From an uncultured Prevotella sp. (GTDB taxonomy: Bacteria; Bacteroidota; Bacteroidia; Bacteroidales; Bacteroidaceae), in contig CALUEX010000006.1 in NCBI GenBank assembly GCA_944319815.1, positions 23,163-87,162 on the forward strand: DNA of 64,000 nt. The letters are read 5' to 3'. Of this stretch, positions 24,016 to 31,708 are shown in pieces. A model generated the notes under the pieces. It worked only from the letters and a program-made list of their open reading frames with translations, did no database searches and was not told the DNA's origin. Within the stretch, counting starts at the first letter, position 1; every line of letters starts with the position of its first letter. A program made the position numbers and the translations under genes.

Positions 24016-24906
24016 CTACATCCTGCCGAGCATTTCTTTCTCGCGCACAAGGTCGTTTATGTCTTTCCCCGGCGAATTGAATATCATGCTCTTTATCACA
24101 TCACCCCTGCCGCACGTGTAGTCATGGTAAACAAGCAGCTCTCCTTCAAGGCGTTCCTTGGGGATAGCCGCAGCCTTGAGCTTGCAAAAATCATCCAACG
24201 GCACCTCGTCGCCCTCACGCACGAGGAGCAAGCGGCGAGCCACCGGGTTGCGATTATAGTCATGGTTGACATATATGCCCTTGATGTAATGCGGAAAGCT
24301 CATCACGGGCAGCCGCAAGCAGGCCATTTTCAGGGCAAGCTGTGCTCCCTTGTGTTCGTTAAACATCATGTACCCCGTCTGGTAATGCGAGAACAATCCC
24401 ATGCCGGCCAGCAAGTTCCCGTTGATGTCCAGGCAATACACGTTTGACGAATTGTCGTCGCACGGCACCGACGTTATCATGTAGGGCTCGGCCTTCAAGC
24501 CGCCCGAATGGAACGACGCGCTGTAACCAGTATATACCCCAGCGTAAACATTGGCATCAGGCAGACCCTTATAAAACGCGCGCTCGATGCAGGCGGGAAT
24601 CGTTCCACCGCCAACCCTCTCGGCAAGCAGACGCCCCTCAAGCTCGCACACGTGGGCATACAGCCCGTCAATGCTTTCGGCAAGGCGGCGCACGGATATA
24701 TTGTTCACTTGCCCCAAGGCGGACTCCAGAGCCTCGTCGGCGCACACTCCCTGCGCCAGCGAGGCTTCGTATGACGGCAACACTGACGTATAAAGTGACG
24801 AGAGCGTACTCGGCGACATTCCTGAAGCCTCTGCTATGTCCTTCATCTTGACGCCGGCCGTGCGCAGTTTTTTCAATATCCCGTATAATGATACCAATTT
24901 ATCCAT
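24016..24906 (-). CDS. HTH protein with unknown C-terminal domain
   Basis: The 296-residue protein has a Cro/C1-like helix-turn-helix at residues about 15-40 (M-K-D-I-A-E-A-S-G-M-S-P-S-T-L-S-S-L-Y). A helical linker follows, then a 190-residue domain rich in aromatic and glycine residues (for example Y-A-G-V-Y-T-G-Y and D-I-N-G-N-L-L-A-G-M-G). No catalytic motif is evident. The second domain looks like an alpha/beta sensor but was not recognised. The promoter lies in an inverted pair of the 88-bp repeats that also drive cobU. It stands alone and nothing indicates its target. Confidence 0.6.
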   Translation of the reverse strand: MDKLVSLYGILKKLRTAGVKMKDIAEASGMSPSTLSSLYTSVLPSYEASLAQGVCADEALESALGQVNNISVRRLAESIDGLYAHVCELEGRLLAERVGGGTIPACIERAFYKGLPDANVYAGVYTGYSASFHSGGLKAEPYMITSVPCDDNSSNVYCLDINGNLLAGMGLFSHYQTGYMMFNEHKGAQLALKMACLRLPVMSFPHYIKGIYVNHDYNRNPVARRLLLVREGDEVPLDDFCKLKAAAIPKERLEGELLVYHDYTCGRGDVIKSMIFNSPGKDINDLVREKEMLGRM

Positions 24907-24953
24907 ATCCGTTGCAGCGTTATTGTGAAAAATAATTGCAGCTTACCCAAGTG

Positions 24954-24961
24954 CAAAGATA
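24954..24961 (-). promoter_or_regulatory. promoter box of the orphan HTH gene
   Basis: The minus strand reads TATCTTTG, 48 bp upstream of the start codon at 24906, inside the proximal 88-bp repeat. Confidence 0.65.
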
Positions 24962-25097
24962 GTGCAAGTTGAGCGAAATGAAAAATAAAAGTAAGTGGAA
25001 CGAACTTTTATTTTCATTTCCGAGACGAAGCCTATTTTATGTAAAGATAGTGCAAGTAGAGCGAAATGCAAAATAAAAGTACGTCAGTTCGGTATAA
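24954..25097 (-). repeat. promoter-bearing 88-bp repeat, inverted second locus
   Basis: The same repeat as at 14454-14697, on the opposite strand. The core (minus strand CGCTCAACTTGCACTATCTTTG) begins at 24954 and recurs 88 bp away at 25043. The copy next to the gene has the intact box TATCTTTG (24954-24961), and the distal copy has TATCTTTA. The far edge reads ACGTCAGTTCGGTATAA (25081-25097), which is found inverted at 46883-46899. Confidence 0.8.
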
Positions 25098-25126
25098 TGT
25101 TAATGCCACACTGATATGGGAAATTA

Positions 25127-25271
25127 CCTCTCTGTAGGGACATAATTTTGAAGATTGCTCCATTAAGACGCAATCGTGTCCTTAGTTCTGGAAGAACGTT
25201 TTTATTGACATAGCCTACTTATACGCCTCTCCGCGGCGTGCGGACATAATGAATTATGTCCCTACAGAGGG
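25127..25271. mobile_element. MITE-like palindromic element (GTAGGGACATAATT ends)
   Basis: CCTCTCTGTAGGGACATAAT at 25127-25146 and its reverse complement at 25252-25271 bound a 145-bp non-coding segment. The segment also contains an internal palindrome around GGACATAATGAATTATGTCC. This resembles dispersed non-autonomous palindromic elements found in many bacterial genomes. No transposase or clear target duplication is seen. Confidence 0.55.
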
Positions 25272-25280
25272 TGTTTAAAC

Positions 25281-25324
25281 GGTAAAAGGGCATCTTTCAC
25301 GTCGCGAAAGATGCCCTTTTGCAT
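25281..25324. repeat. 22-bp-period array (2 clear units)
   Basis: Two units (25281 and 25303) form together a strong hairpin, AAAAGGGCATCTTTC...GAAAGATGCCCTTTT. The array lies just downstream of the BspA-LRR gene (minus strand) and may serve as its terminator. Confidence 0.6.
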
Positions 25325-25378
25325 TGTAATTGGTAATATACTGAATGTCAATACATTACCCATCCACTCTCCTTTTAT

Positions 25379-27127
25379 TTACTCTATTGCCGTAATAACG
25401 CCGTCATAATAACTCCAACCGTCAGCTGCCTGGTATGTGTCTACGGCTTCAGCAGGCACTTTTATCGACGTGATTTCGGCAGAATTAAAGCCCTCGCCTC
25501 TATGGCTGTCTATTGTCGGAGGCGTAGTCATGTTGATGATAAGTTCACTTACGGTGCACCCCATTCCGAAAGCATTGAAGTGTATGCCGCCGCAGTCGTT
25601 GATTGTTACGGTCTTCAGTTGCTTGCAAGACGAGAATGTGTGATTTTGCAGGGGACTGGGTGAGTTCCATACTACCGATGTTATGTTTGTTTCGCTGAAT
25701 ACGGAAGTTGTAGTTGCGTATGGAGACGGTGAATTTGAAGGGAACGTAACGTGTTCCGGTATGACCAATTCGCCTTCAAGTTTTGAACCGGAAAATGCGT
25801 ATCCGTTGATTGTTTCGAGACTTGCGGGGAAGTCTATTGACGTTATTCCTGTATTTTGGAATGCGCTTGAGCCTATTGTCTTAAGTCCTTCTGGCAGCGT
25901 TACGGATGTTAAGTTCACGCAACGTTGGAAGCAGTTATCGGCCAAGCTCTCTATTCCAGACGGCAGTATTATGCCTGTCAGTACGCTTGTGCTTTGTGTG
26001 TTAGCGTTATACTGGAACGCTGCCGGGAACTCCGTGATGTTTCCCGTACCATCGCTATTCATCAACGTGGCCTGTGAGAGGTCAAGATTTATTTTCGTGT
26101 CGGTGATTGCTGCAATGGTCTGTAGGTCGGCCTCGTTGATTTGTCCATTGATTATTACCGTTCCGTTGCCTATGGCTGCAGCTGCCTTAACGGCCTCGGC
26201 TGTTATTTGGCCTACGCCCGTCGTCTCGATGGTGTTGGTCTGCGGAAATACAGACTCGCCGCTTTGGTCGTTCCAGTCGCCGTCGAGCGATGCCGTTATG
26301 GTTGCCGTTGCGCCGCCGAACAATGCCGCCACGTCACCCTTGAGCACCGTGCGGTAGTTTGCCTGGAGCGGAACGTTGGTGACGCTCGTGCTTCCCTGTT
26401 TCGAGCCTGATGCGTTGGCGTAGCTTAGGGTGATGTCGCTTGTCGAGCCGAGTGCAGGTGCGGGCACGTAGAACGTCGTCACCTCTGCGTCAGTTTGCGG
26501 CTGGGCGATGTCTGCCGTCAGTGTGTATGCGTAGGTCTTGGCCGCAGTTCCCGTGGCCGTTCCTGTCTGCACGTTCCATGTGTCGGCTATGCCCGTCATG
26601 GCGAGCGTCACGTTGTCGCCCGTAGTCATTGCCCCGGTAGTCTTCAGGGTAACCTTTGCCACGGCGTGCGTCAGCGTCACCGCCGTGGCATCGGCTGGCC
26701 GACTGTTGTCAATCCTGCCCTGGAAGGCAAGAGCCTTGGCTAGGTCGGCCGCGTCAGTCAGCTTGCGCTCTTTCAGGCTTCCGCCGTAAGTGGCAGCCGC
26801 CTTGCTGTCGGCCCAGAACACAAAGTCATACTGCGCGTCAGGGTCAAGACCGCTTACGGTGAATGTGAACGTGCCCTCCGTGCCGCCGGGCGTGCCCGTG
26901 AGCTGCGAGCCTACGAGGCTTCCCTCGGCGTCGTACACCTCAAGGAGACATTCGTCTATGTCCACGTCGTCGCTGTCATACGTCGATGCGCGCGTTCCGA
27001 TGCCGTTGTCTACGGTCGCGGTGATTGTCAGCGCACCGTCGGTGCGTGCCCCTCCAAGTTCGTCTTGGCTGCATGATGCCAGCATGGCTACCATGCCCAG
27101 CATCAGGAATAGTTGCTTTTTTCTCAT
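25379..27127 (-). CDS. BspA-like leucine-rich-repeat lipoprotein with Mfa/FimA-like N-terminal domain
   Basis: The 582-residue protein has a lipoprotein signal ending L-A-S-C (Cys19). Residues about 30-290 form an all-beta region with repeated T-x-T-A-T-x-D and a Y-D-F-V-F-W-A-D motif, as in Mfa/FimA-like anchor domains. Residues about 355-580 carry BspA-type LRR_5 repeats (I-I-L-P-S-G-I-E-S-L-A-D-N-C-F-Q, then V-T-L-P-E-G-L-K-T-I-G-S-S-A-F). These repeats commonly mediate adhesion at the cell surface. It is the last of three co-oriented surface genes but is separated from the second by 500 bp of repeats, so it may have its own promoter. Confidence 0.8.
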   Translation of the reverse strand: MRKKQLFLMLGMVAMLASCSQDELGGARTDGALTITATVDNGIGTRASTYDSDDVDIDECLLEVYDAEGSLVGSQLTGTPGGTEGTFTFTVSGLDPDAQYDFVFWADSKAAATYGGSLKERKLTDAADLAKALAFQGRIDNSRPADATAVTLTHAVAKVTLKTTGAMTTGDNVTLAMTGIADTWNVQTGTATGTAAKTYAYTLTADIAQPQTDAEVTTFYVPAPALGSTSDITLSYANASGSKQGSTSVTNVPLQANYRTVLKGDVAALFGGATATITASLDGDWNDQSGESVFPQTNTIETTGVGQITAEAVKAAAAIGNGTVIINGQINEADLQTIAAITDTKINLDLSQATLMNSDGTGNITEFPAAFQYNANTQSTSVLTGIILPSGIESLADNCFQRCVNLTSVTLPEGLKTIGSSAFQNTGITSIDFPASLETINGYAFSGSKLEGELVIPEHVTFPSNSPSPYATTTSVFSETNITSVVWNSPSPLQNHTFSSCKQLKTVTINDCGGIHFNAFGMGCTVSELIINMTTPPTIDSHRGEGFNSAEITSIKVPAEAVDTYQAADGWSYYDGVITAIE

Positions 27128-27257
27128 AATCTGTTGAATTTTAGCCCTGCCCTACCCTTCGGTTATAAGGGCGTCTGGCGTGGCTTGTTAATTGTTTTTG
27201 GTTTGTTTTCGCTATTGCTTTTAGTTAATTGTTTCCCTGTTGTTTATGGTTTCGTTT

Positions 27258-27356
27258 CCCGTTTATGCCCTTTGGGCTTGTAAAAGGTGCCTTTTTGCAT
27301 CGTGAAAGATGCCCTTTCGCAGGCTAAGAGATGCCCTTTTGCGGAGGCGTTGATTG
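27258..27356. repeat. 22-bp-period array (3 clear, 1 degenerate unit) plus TTGATTGTCAA tail
   Basis: Units begin at 27258 (degenerate), 27280, 27302 and 27324, and are followed by GAGGCGTTGATTGTCAA. The array lies in the 500-bp spacer between the two surface lipoprotein genes. Confidence 0.65.
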
Positions 27357-27396
27357 TCAACCAGTTACGCGGGGCGTTGCCTTTATTGAGAGAATA

Positions 27397-27558
27397 GGGC
27401 ATATAAGCCCGATAAGGCCAATACTGATGACTGCTGAAAGCATACCGCTTGTTGGCTGAATGGGGCATATAAGCCCGATAAGGCCAATGCTGATGACTGC
27501 TGAAAGCATACTGCTTGTTGGCTGAATGGGGCATATAAGCCCGATAAGGCCAATGCTC
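27397..27558. repeat. 66-bp tandem repeat (2 full units plus 30 bp)
   Basis: GGGCATATAAGCCCGATAAG recurs at 27397, 27463 and 27529, an exact 66-bp period with only a few substitutions between units. GGGCATATAAGCCC is a short palindrome. CCGATAAGGCCAAT also occurs once at about 36949, upstream of the ThrE-type gene. Confidence 0.85.
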
Positions 27559-27583
27559 CCAAACCTTGAAAGCATATCAAGCT

Positions 27584-27612
27584 CCCTCCCTTCGGGAGGG
27601 TTGGGGTGGGTT
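27584..27612. repeat. CTCCCTCCCTTCGGGAGGG dispersed hairpin
   Basis: A short G/C hairpin followed by TTGGGGTGGG, just beyond the stop codon of the Mfa-like lipoprotein gene. A similar hairpin (CCCCTCCCCTCGGGGAGG) lies near 36803. Such sequences are common dispersed repeats in Bacteroidota and may act as a terminator here. Confidence 0.5.
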
Positions 27613-27628
27613 TCAGTTCCTTATCCTC

Positions 27629-28858
27629 TCAAAACTCCACCACATACGTGTCGTCGTCCCAGCTCATGTCTATGTCAACACCGCCGCTGCCGTGCCCTGC
27701 GGTGAAGAAGTTTCCGCTCACGGTTGTCAGCCTCCCCCGGCGGTATGGCACGTTGACGCCGCTGCTGCGGCTCACCACCGCACCGTCAGGGCCGATGATG
27801 CTGACCGTCAGGCGGACGGCGCTTTCCGTGCCGTTCACCATCACATAGTCAGACGCAAGCTCCGTCAAGCCCTCCGCGTTGGTGCTCCACGACGGCTGCG
27901 CGGCATAGCCTACACCCTCCACGGCGTTGTTGGGCTTGCCCGTCAGCACGTTGAACGACGACGGGAAGAAACCCTCGTAAGCCACGCTGACGGTAAGGCT
28001 ACTGACTGCGGGCACACCATCGAGCTGCCGGTAACTGTCGATGTCCTTCGCAACGATGCGGTATTTTGCCAACGGACGCTCCAATGCGACAGCCAGTTCG
28101 TTGTCGCCAGCCGCCACTGTCACGCCTTCAAGACAGGCGTAGGCAGCGTCCTTGTAGTCGGAACAGGCCGTGTACGCGCCAGTGTTGAGCCTCACCTGCT
28201 GCAAGTCCGACGTGTCATAAAACGGCGACAGGCCGCCGTCGGCCGTCACGTAGTCGCTCCACAGGCGTATGCCATACAGCCCCTCGTCGAGCGGAAGGTC
28301 AAGCGTGGCCGTGCCGCCGGGCTCAACGTCGGCCACTACACTGCGCCGCATGACGTGCGTGCCGCCGTCAGCCGTATACACGTCGGCAATGATGCGCCGC
28401 GAGTATTGCCGTTCCCCGGCGCGCGTCGTGCCGTCGAACGGTGGCAGGTAACCATCCGGCAACGTCACCGCAAGCCGAAGGACGGGTTGCTCCGCGCCGC
28501 CTTCGGTCAGGGATATTATTACCCTGCGCACGTCATCCTCGTCCACACAGGTGCGCGCCTTGCCGCCAAGTCCGCCGTCGGTGGTGGCCGTCACGGTGTA
28601 GCATCCCGGCGGAACGCTGAACAGCGTGGCGCCGAGCTGCCTCATGTCGGTGAACGTCCGGCTCGTCTGATACGTTCCGTCGTCAGACGTTATAGTGATT
28701 GTTATTTCCCCGATGGCTGCGTCAGGGCACGCCGAACGGTCTATGCCGACGGCTATTCCGTGCCCGCCGTCGTGCGGTTCGTCGGTGCACGACACCATGG
28801 CGAGGCAAGCGACAAGAGCCAGCAGGGCGGCTTCCATATAGTAAACGACGTGTCTCAT
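27629..28858 (-). CDS. Mfa/FimA-like surface lipoprotein (DUF5119/DUF6562-type)
   Basis: The 409-residue lipoprotein has a signal ending M-V-S-C (Cys24). Its first domain (about 35-130) has the P-P-G-C-Y-T-V-T-A-T pattern of major-fimbrium anchor proteins. The second (about 140-400) includes Y-R-Q-L-D-G-V-P, then F-F-P-S-S-F-N-V-L-T-G-K-P-N, as in FimB/Mfa-related Bacteroidales lipoproteins. The start codon overlaps the stop of the OmpA-family gene (ATGA at 28855-28858), so the two are translationally coupled. It is probably a minor fimbrial or surface-anchor subunit; the exact family number is from memory. Confidence 0.7.
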   Translation of the reverse strand: MRHVVYYMEAALLALVACLAMVSCTDEPHDGGHGIAVGIDRSACPDAAIGEITITITSDDGTYQTSRTFTDMRQLGATLFSVPPGCYTVTATTDGGLGGKARTCVDEDDVRRVIISLTEGGAEQPVLRLAVTLPDGYLPPFDGTTRAGERQYSRRIIADVYTADGGTHVMRRSVVADVEPGGTATLDLPLDEGLYGIRLWSDYVTADGGLSPFYDTSDLQQVRLNTGAYTACSDYKDAAYACLEGVTVAAGDNELAVALERPLAKYRIVAKDIDSYRQLDGVPAVSSLTVSVAYEGFFPSSFNVLTGKPNNAVEGVGYAAQPSWSTNAEGLTELASDYVMVNGTESAVRLTVSIIGPDGAVVSRSSGVNVPYRRGRLTTVSGNFFTAGHGSGGVDIDMSWDDDTYVVEF

Positions 28859-30087
28859 GAGCCTTCCTCCACAATCTTTATGGCAACCACGCGGCGTGCC
28901 CGTGCGGCCTCGGCTTGCCCGTGGTCTGTACCCTTGCCGTCAGTCTCTATGCGCCAGGCATCTATGCCGAGGCTGACCAACAGCCGCTTGACTGCCTCGG
29001 CACGGCGCAGCGACACACGGAAGTTGACCTCCGGCGTGCCACGTTGGTCTGCCCAACCTGTCAGGCGGACGCGCATCAAGGGGTCGGCGGCCATCATCCG
29101 TGCCAACGTATCAACCTTGGCGCGCTCAGACGGGCGTATAGCCGTACTGTTGAAGTTGAAATATATTACTGGGAAAACGGCTTTTTCAGCCTTTGGTTTG
29201 GTTGGCTTTGGCGTATCCTTGGGCAACTCCGTAACGGTCTGCACCGACCGTTCGGCCACGGGTTCGGGTCGTAGCGCAGGTTGCAGGGGCACCTGCGGAA
29301 CGGTACGCGGCTGCTCGGCGGCCTTGCGCTTGGCCCTACCGAACGAGAAACTGATGCGCAAACCGCTCTCCCAAAGGTAGTTTGACGAGTGGGCGTGGCG
29401 CGGTATGCCGTCCATGCGGCTGCCCGTCAGGAAGGTCATGCCCGTGTAAAGGCCGAGCTTCAGGCGGCGCGCCACGTCGTAGCCGCACTGTAGGCGGAAG
29501 CCGGCGGCAAAGTGCCAGCGCACAGGCTGGCTGCTGACGCAAGCGCCGGTGGCCGTCTCGTACAGTTTGGCCTTTGTGCCGACGGCTGCCAGACGGGGCG
29601 AAACGTCGAGGTTCCAGCGGCCTTGCGGCGGTGCGCCGAGCCACGGAAGGACGTTTAGGTTGAGCTGCAAGCCGTAACCCTGCACGGCAACATGGCTCTT
29701 GAGCGAACGGTAATCCCAACCGTCAAGGCCGTCAACGGGAGCGTAATACATCGAACCGTCAGAGCCGAGCCAGTAACCCGTTGACGTGCAGCACGGCCTC
29801 GCACCGAGCCATGCACGCCCCCAAGCAGCCTGTGCCTCAAGCGACACGGAGCGGCTGAAGGCATGGCCAAAGAATACGCCCGCGCCCCAACCGGCGCGCA
29901 CGTTGCCGTCAGCGAACGAACTGAACGTGCTCACGGCGAAGGGCACTCCGCCCTCCGCACCGACGTACCAGCCACTGACGGAGAGGCTGCCGGAGGCGCG
30001 TGGCGAGACGGCCCGTGCCGAAACGACGGAACAGGCGATAGCCAACAAGAAGAATGTCTTTATTAAACAGGTTTTAGGACGTGGCAA
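28855..30087 (-). CDS. OmpA-family protein linked to a fimbria-like cluster
   Basis: The 410-residue protein has a signal peptide (about 1-27), an N-terminal beta-barrel region (about 35-255, W-Y-V-G-A-E-G-G-V start), a Pro/Lys-rich linker (about 265-310), and a C-terminal OmpA domain (about 312-408). The OmpA domain has the F-N-F-N-S-T-A-I-R-P-S-E start and G-W-A-D-Q-R-G-T-P-E-V-N. In several Bacteroidales, DUF3575/OmpA proteins lie at the head of Mfa-type fimbrial loci, which fits the coupled lipoprotein gene. The promoter box at 30307-30314 gives a long leader of about 210 nt. Confidence 0.85.
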   Translation of the reverse strand: MPRPKTCLIKTFFLLAIACSVVSARAVSPRASGSLSVSGWYVGAEGGVPFAVSTFSSFADGNVRAGWGAGVFFGHAFSRSVSLEAQAAWGRAWLGARPCCTSTGYWLGSDGSMYYAPVDGLDGWDYRSLKSHVAVQGYGLQLNLNVLPWLGAPPQGRWNLDVSPRLAAVGTKAKLYETATGACVSSQPVRWHFAAGFRLQCGYDVARRLKLGLYTGMTFLTGSRMDGIPRHAHSSNYLWESGLRISFSFGRAKRKAAEQPRTVPQVPLQPALRPEPVAERSVQTVTELPKDTPKPTKPKAEKAVFPVIYFNFNSTAIRPSERAKVDTLARMMAADPLMRVRLTGWADQRGTPEVNFRVSLRRAEAVKRLLVSLGIDAWRIETDGKGTDHGQAEAARARRVVAIKIVEEGS

Positions 30088-30306
30088 AAATATGGCCGCG
30101 AACGTGCCTAAAAGCCCGCAGAAACGCCTAAGCCTGGCTTCTGGGGGGGGTAAAGCCGAACGCCCCTGGAATGCGGCTACAGCGCAAAACAGGGCCCAAA
30201 GGCGAACCGCAGATGCCTACCGCCCGACCAGGACGGCACGCACTACGGCATGGCGTATTATCGACAATGTGTTTAAACATTTGCTTTATGCAATAAGGAT
30301 GTGGCG

Positions 30307-30314
30307 CAAATTTA
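30307..30314 (-). promoter_or_regulatory. promoter box of the surface cluster
   Basis: The minus strand reads TAAATTTG (TAnnTTTG) in an A/T-rich stretch, 220 bp upstream of the OmpA-family start. A run of eight G residues (about 30143-30150, plus strand) lies in the predicted leader. Confidence 0.5.
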
Positions 30315-30424
30315 GGCAAAAAACGTTAACTACAAACTTTTTTACAATAAATCAACACACTGTCCGGCAAAAAATGCCAAGGCCGGAGCATGGAACGCGC
30401 AACAGGCTGACTGTCAACCTCTTG

Positions 30425-30512
30425 GCAAAAGGGCATCTTTTAGGCTGCAAAAGGATACCTTTCACGCCACGAAACGTGCCTTTTTACGGCGTAAAAGGTA
30501 TCCTTTTGCAAA
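30425..30512. repeat. 22-bp-period array (4 units), clearest copy
   Basis: Units begin at 30425, 30447, 30469 and 30491, exactly 22 bp apart: GCAAAAGGGCATCTTTTAGG, GCAAAAGGATACCTTTCACG, ACGAAACGTGCCTTTTTACG and GTAAAAGGTATCCTTTTGCA, each plus two bases. An inverted tail-like motif (GACTGTCAACC) lies just before it. The array lies between the porin gene end and the surface-cluster promoter. Confidence 0.8.
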
Positions 30513-30586
30513 TAGTTCCAGAATTAACAGACTTCCAACAAGGCGCGAACGCAACGCCGAAAGACCTGACGCGGCATCGCGACACA

Positions 30587-31708
30587 TCAAAAGATGTATT
30601 GCAGACGGGCCTGTGCGAGGAAGAAATCCTTGTCGTAGAAACTGCCGCAATGGTCGCCCACCCATACGTAACTGCCGCTCAGCTTGAAGCCGATGTACTT
30701 GTTAAGGTAGAAGTTGACGCCCAACGAGAGGTCTTTCTCCACGCCGCCGTTTATCCCGCTATTGCCGTCGTTGAGGTTGGCGTAATTGAAACGTGCCACA
30801 AGCTCTATGGCCTTGTCTGACACGGGACGGCCCGGTATGCCGTACATGGCGTCATACTCGAAGCCCTCGCCGGCCAGGAGCCAGCTGCCCTGCACGTATC
30901 CGCCATGGGCGCGGTAGGCCTCAAGACCACCCGTGCGGTTCATCCTGTCATAGAAATACTCGCCTTGCAGGAGCATCTTACGCGACGTGTAAAGCACCTC
31001 GACAAGCCCCTTCAGCTCCGTGCCGGCATGGTCAATCTCCGCACCGAGCAAGTCCTCGCCAAACATCGACGTAACACCGGCACTGCCTAACGAGCCTACG
31101 GGCGCGTCCTTGTTCACGTCCTTCGTCCTGAACGAGAACGCACCGCCCACGTGAAGCAGGTTGTGCCCCTTCCGCTTGCGCCATACGGCACGCGAGGTTG
31201 ACACGAGCGAGTTCTTCTTGTCGCTGCCTAAGTGGTTGATGTCGTTGTTGGTGTAAACGCCCGTGGCGAGATAGCAATGGTCATTATAATAATGGAACGT
31301 CACGCCGAGCTTGCGGCTGTTGGTGAAAGCAAGCACCGACGAAGCCGACTGGTTGAAGCGCATATCGGCCGTGCTGATGAGCATATCCATAGAGAACGGC
31401 TCGTAGCCGTTGCCGACGGATAGCACGCTGTTCTTGAAATGATAGTTGAACTGCAAATCCTTCACGGCCACCTTGCCTCCGCCAAGACCGATGTCGGCCT
31501 TCAACTCGTATTTGCCATAGTTGGCCTTGAAGCCCACGCGGAAGTCCTCAAGCCTGAAGTAGCCTTGCACGTCGTCCTTGCCGTAGCCCGAAGCCGTAGC
31601 ATCAAGCAGGGCGCGCGAACGGAACTTCACTTTCAAGCTGTCGGCAGCCGACACCGCAGTCGTGGCCGTAAGCGCAACAGCAAGCAGCAAAACCTTGAAT
31701 GCCCTCAT
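30587..31708 (-). CDS. porin (phosphate-selective porin O/P type)
   Basis: Translation from M-R-A-F-K-V-L-L-L-A gives about 373 residues with a signal peptide ending V-S-A-A. A 16-stranded-barrel-like pattern follows, with alternating aromatic residues and a C-terminal Phe (L-Q-Y-I-F), which is the outer membrane insertion signal. F-R-L-E-D-F-R-V-G and Y-E-P-F-S-M-D are typical of OprO/OprP-like Bacteroidota porins. Its ATG overlaps the stop of the EtfA gene (ATGA at 31705-31708), so it belongs to the electron-transfer operon. It presumably admits that operon's substrate. Confidence 0.85.
   Translation of the reverse strand: MRAFKVLLLAVALTATTAVSAADSLKVKFRSRALLDATASGYGKDDVQGYFRLEDFRVGFKANYGKYELKADIGLGGGKVAVKDLQFNYHFKNSVLSVGNGYEPFSMDMLISTADMRFNQSASSVLAFTNSRKLGVTFHYYNDHCYLATGVYTNNDINHLGSDKKNSLVSTSRAVWRKRKGHNLLHVGGAFSFRTKDVNKDAPVGSLGSAGVTSMFGEDLLGAEIDHAGTELKGLVEVLYTSRKMLLQGEYFYDRMNRTGGLEAYRAHGGYVQGSWLLAGEGFEYDAMYGIPGRPVSDKAIELVARFNYANLNDGNSGINGGVEKDLSLGVNFYLNKYIGFKLSGSYVWVGDHCGSFYDKDFFLAQARLQYIF

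Noticed and set aside
27244-27580. Several overlapping minus-strand frames with internal repeats (I-G-L-I-G-L-I-C-P-I).
   Set aside because: The protein repeats are only the translated 66-bp DNA repeat; the frames are open in several phases because 66 is a multiple of three.
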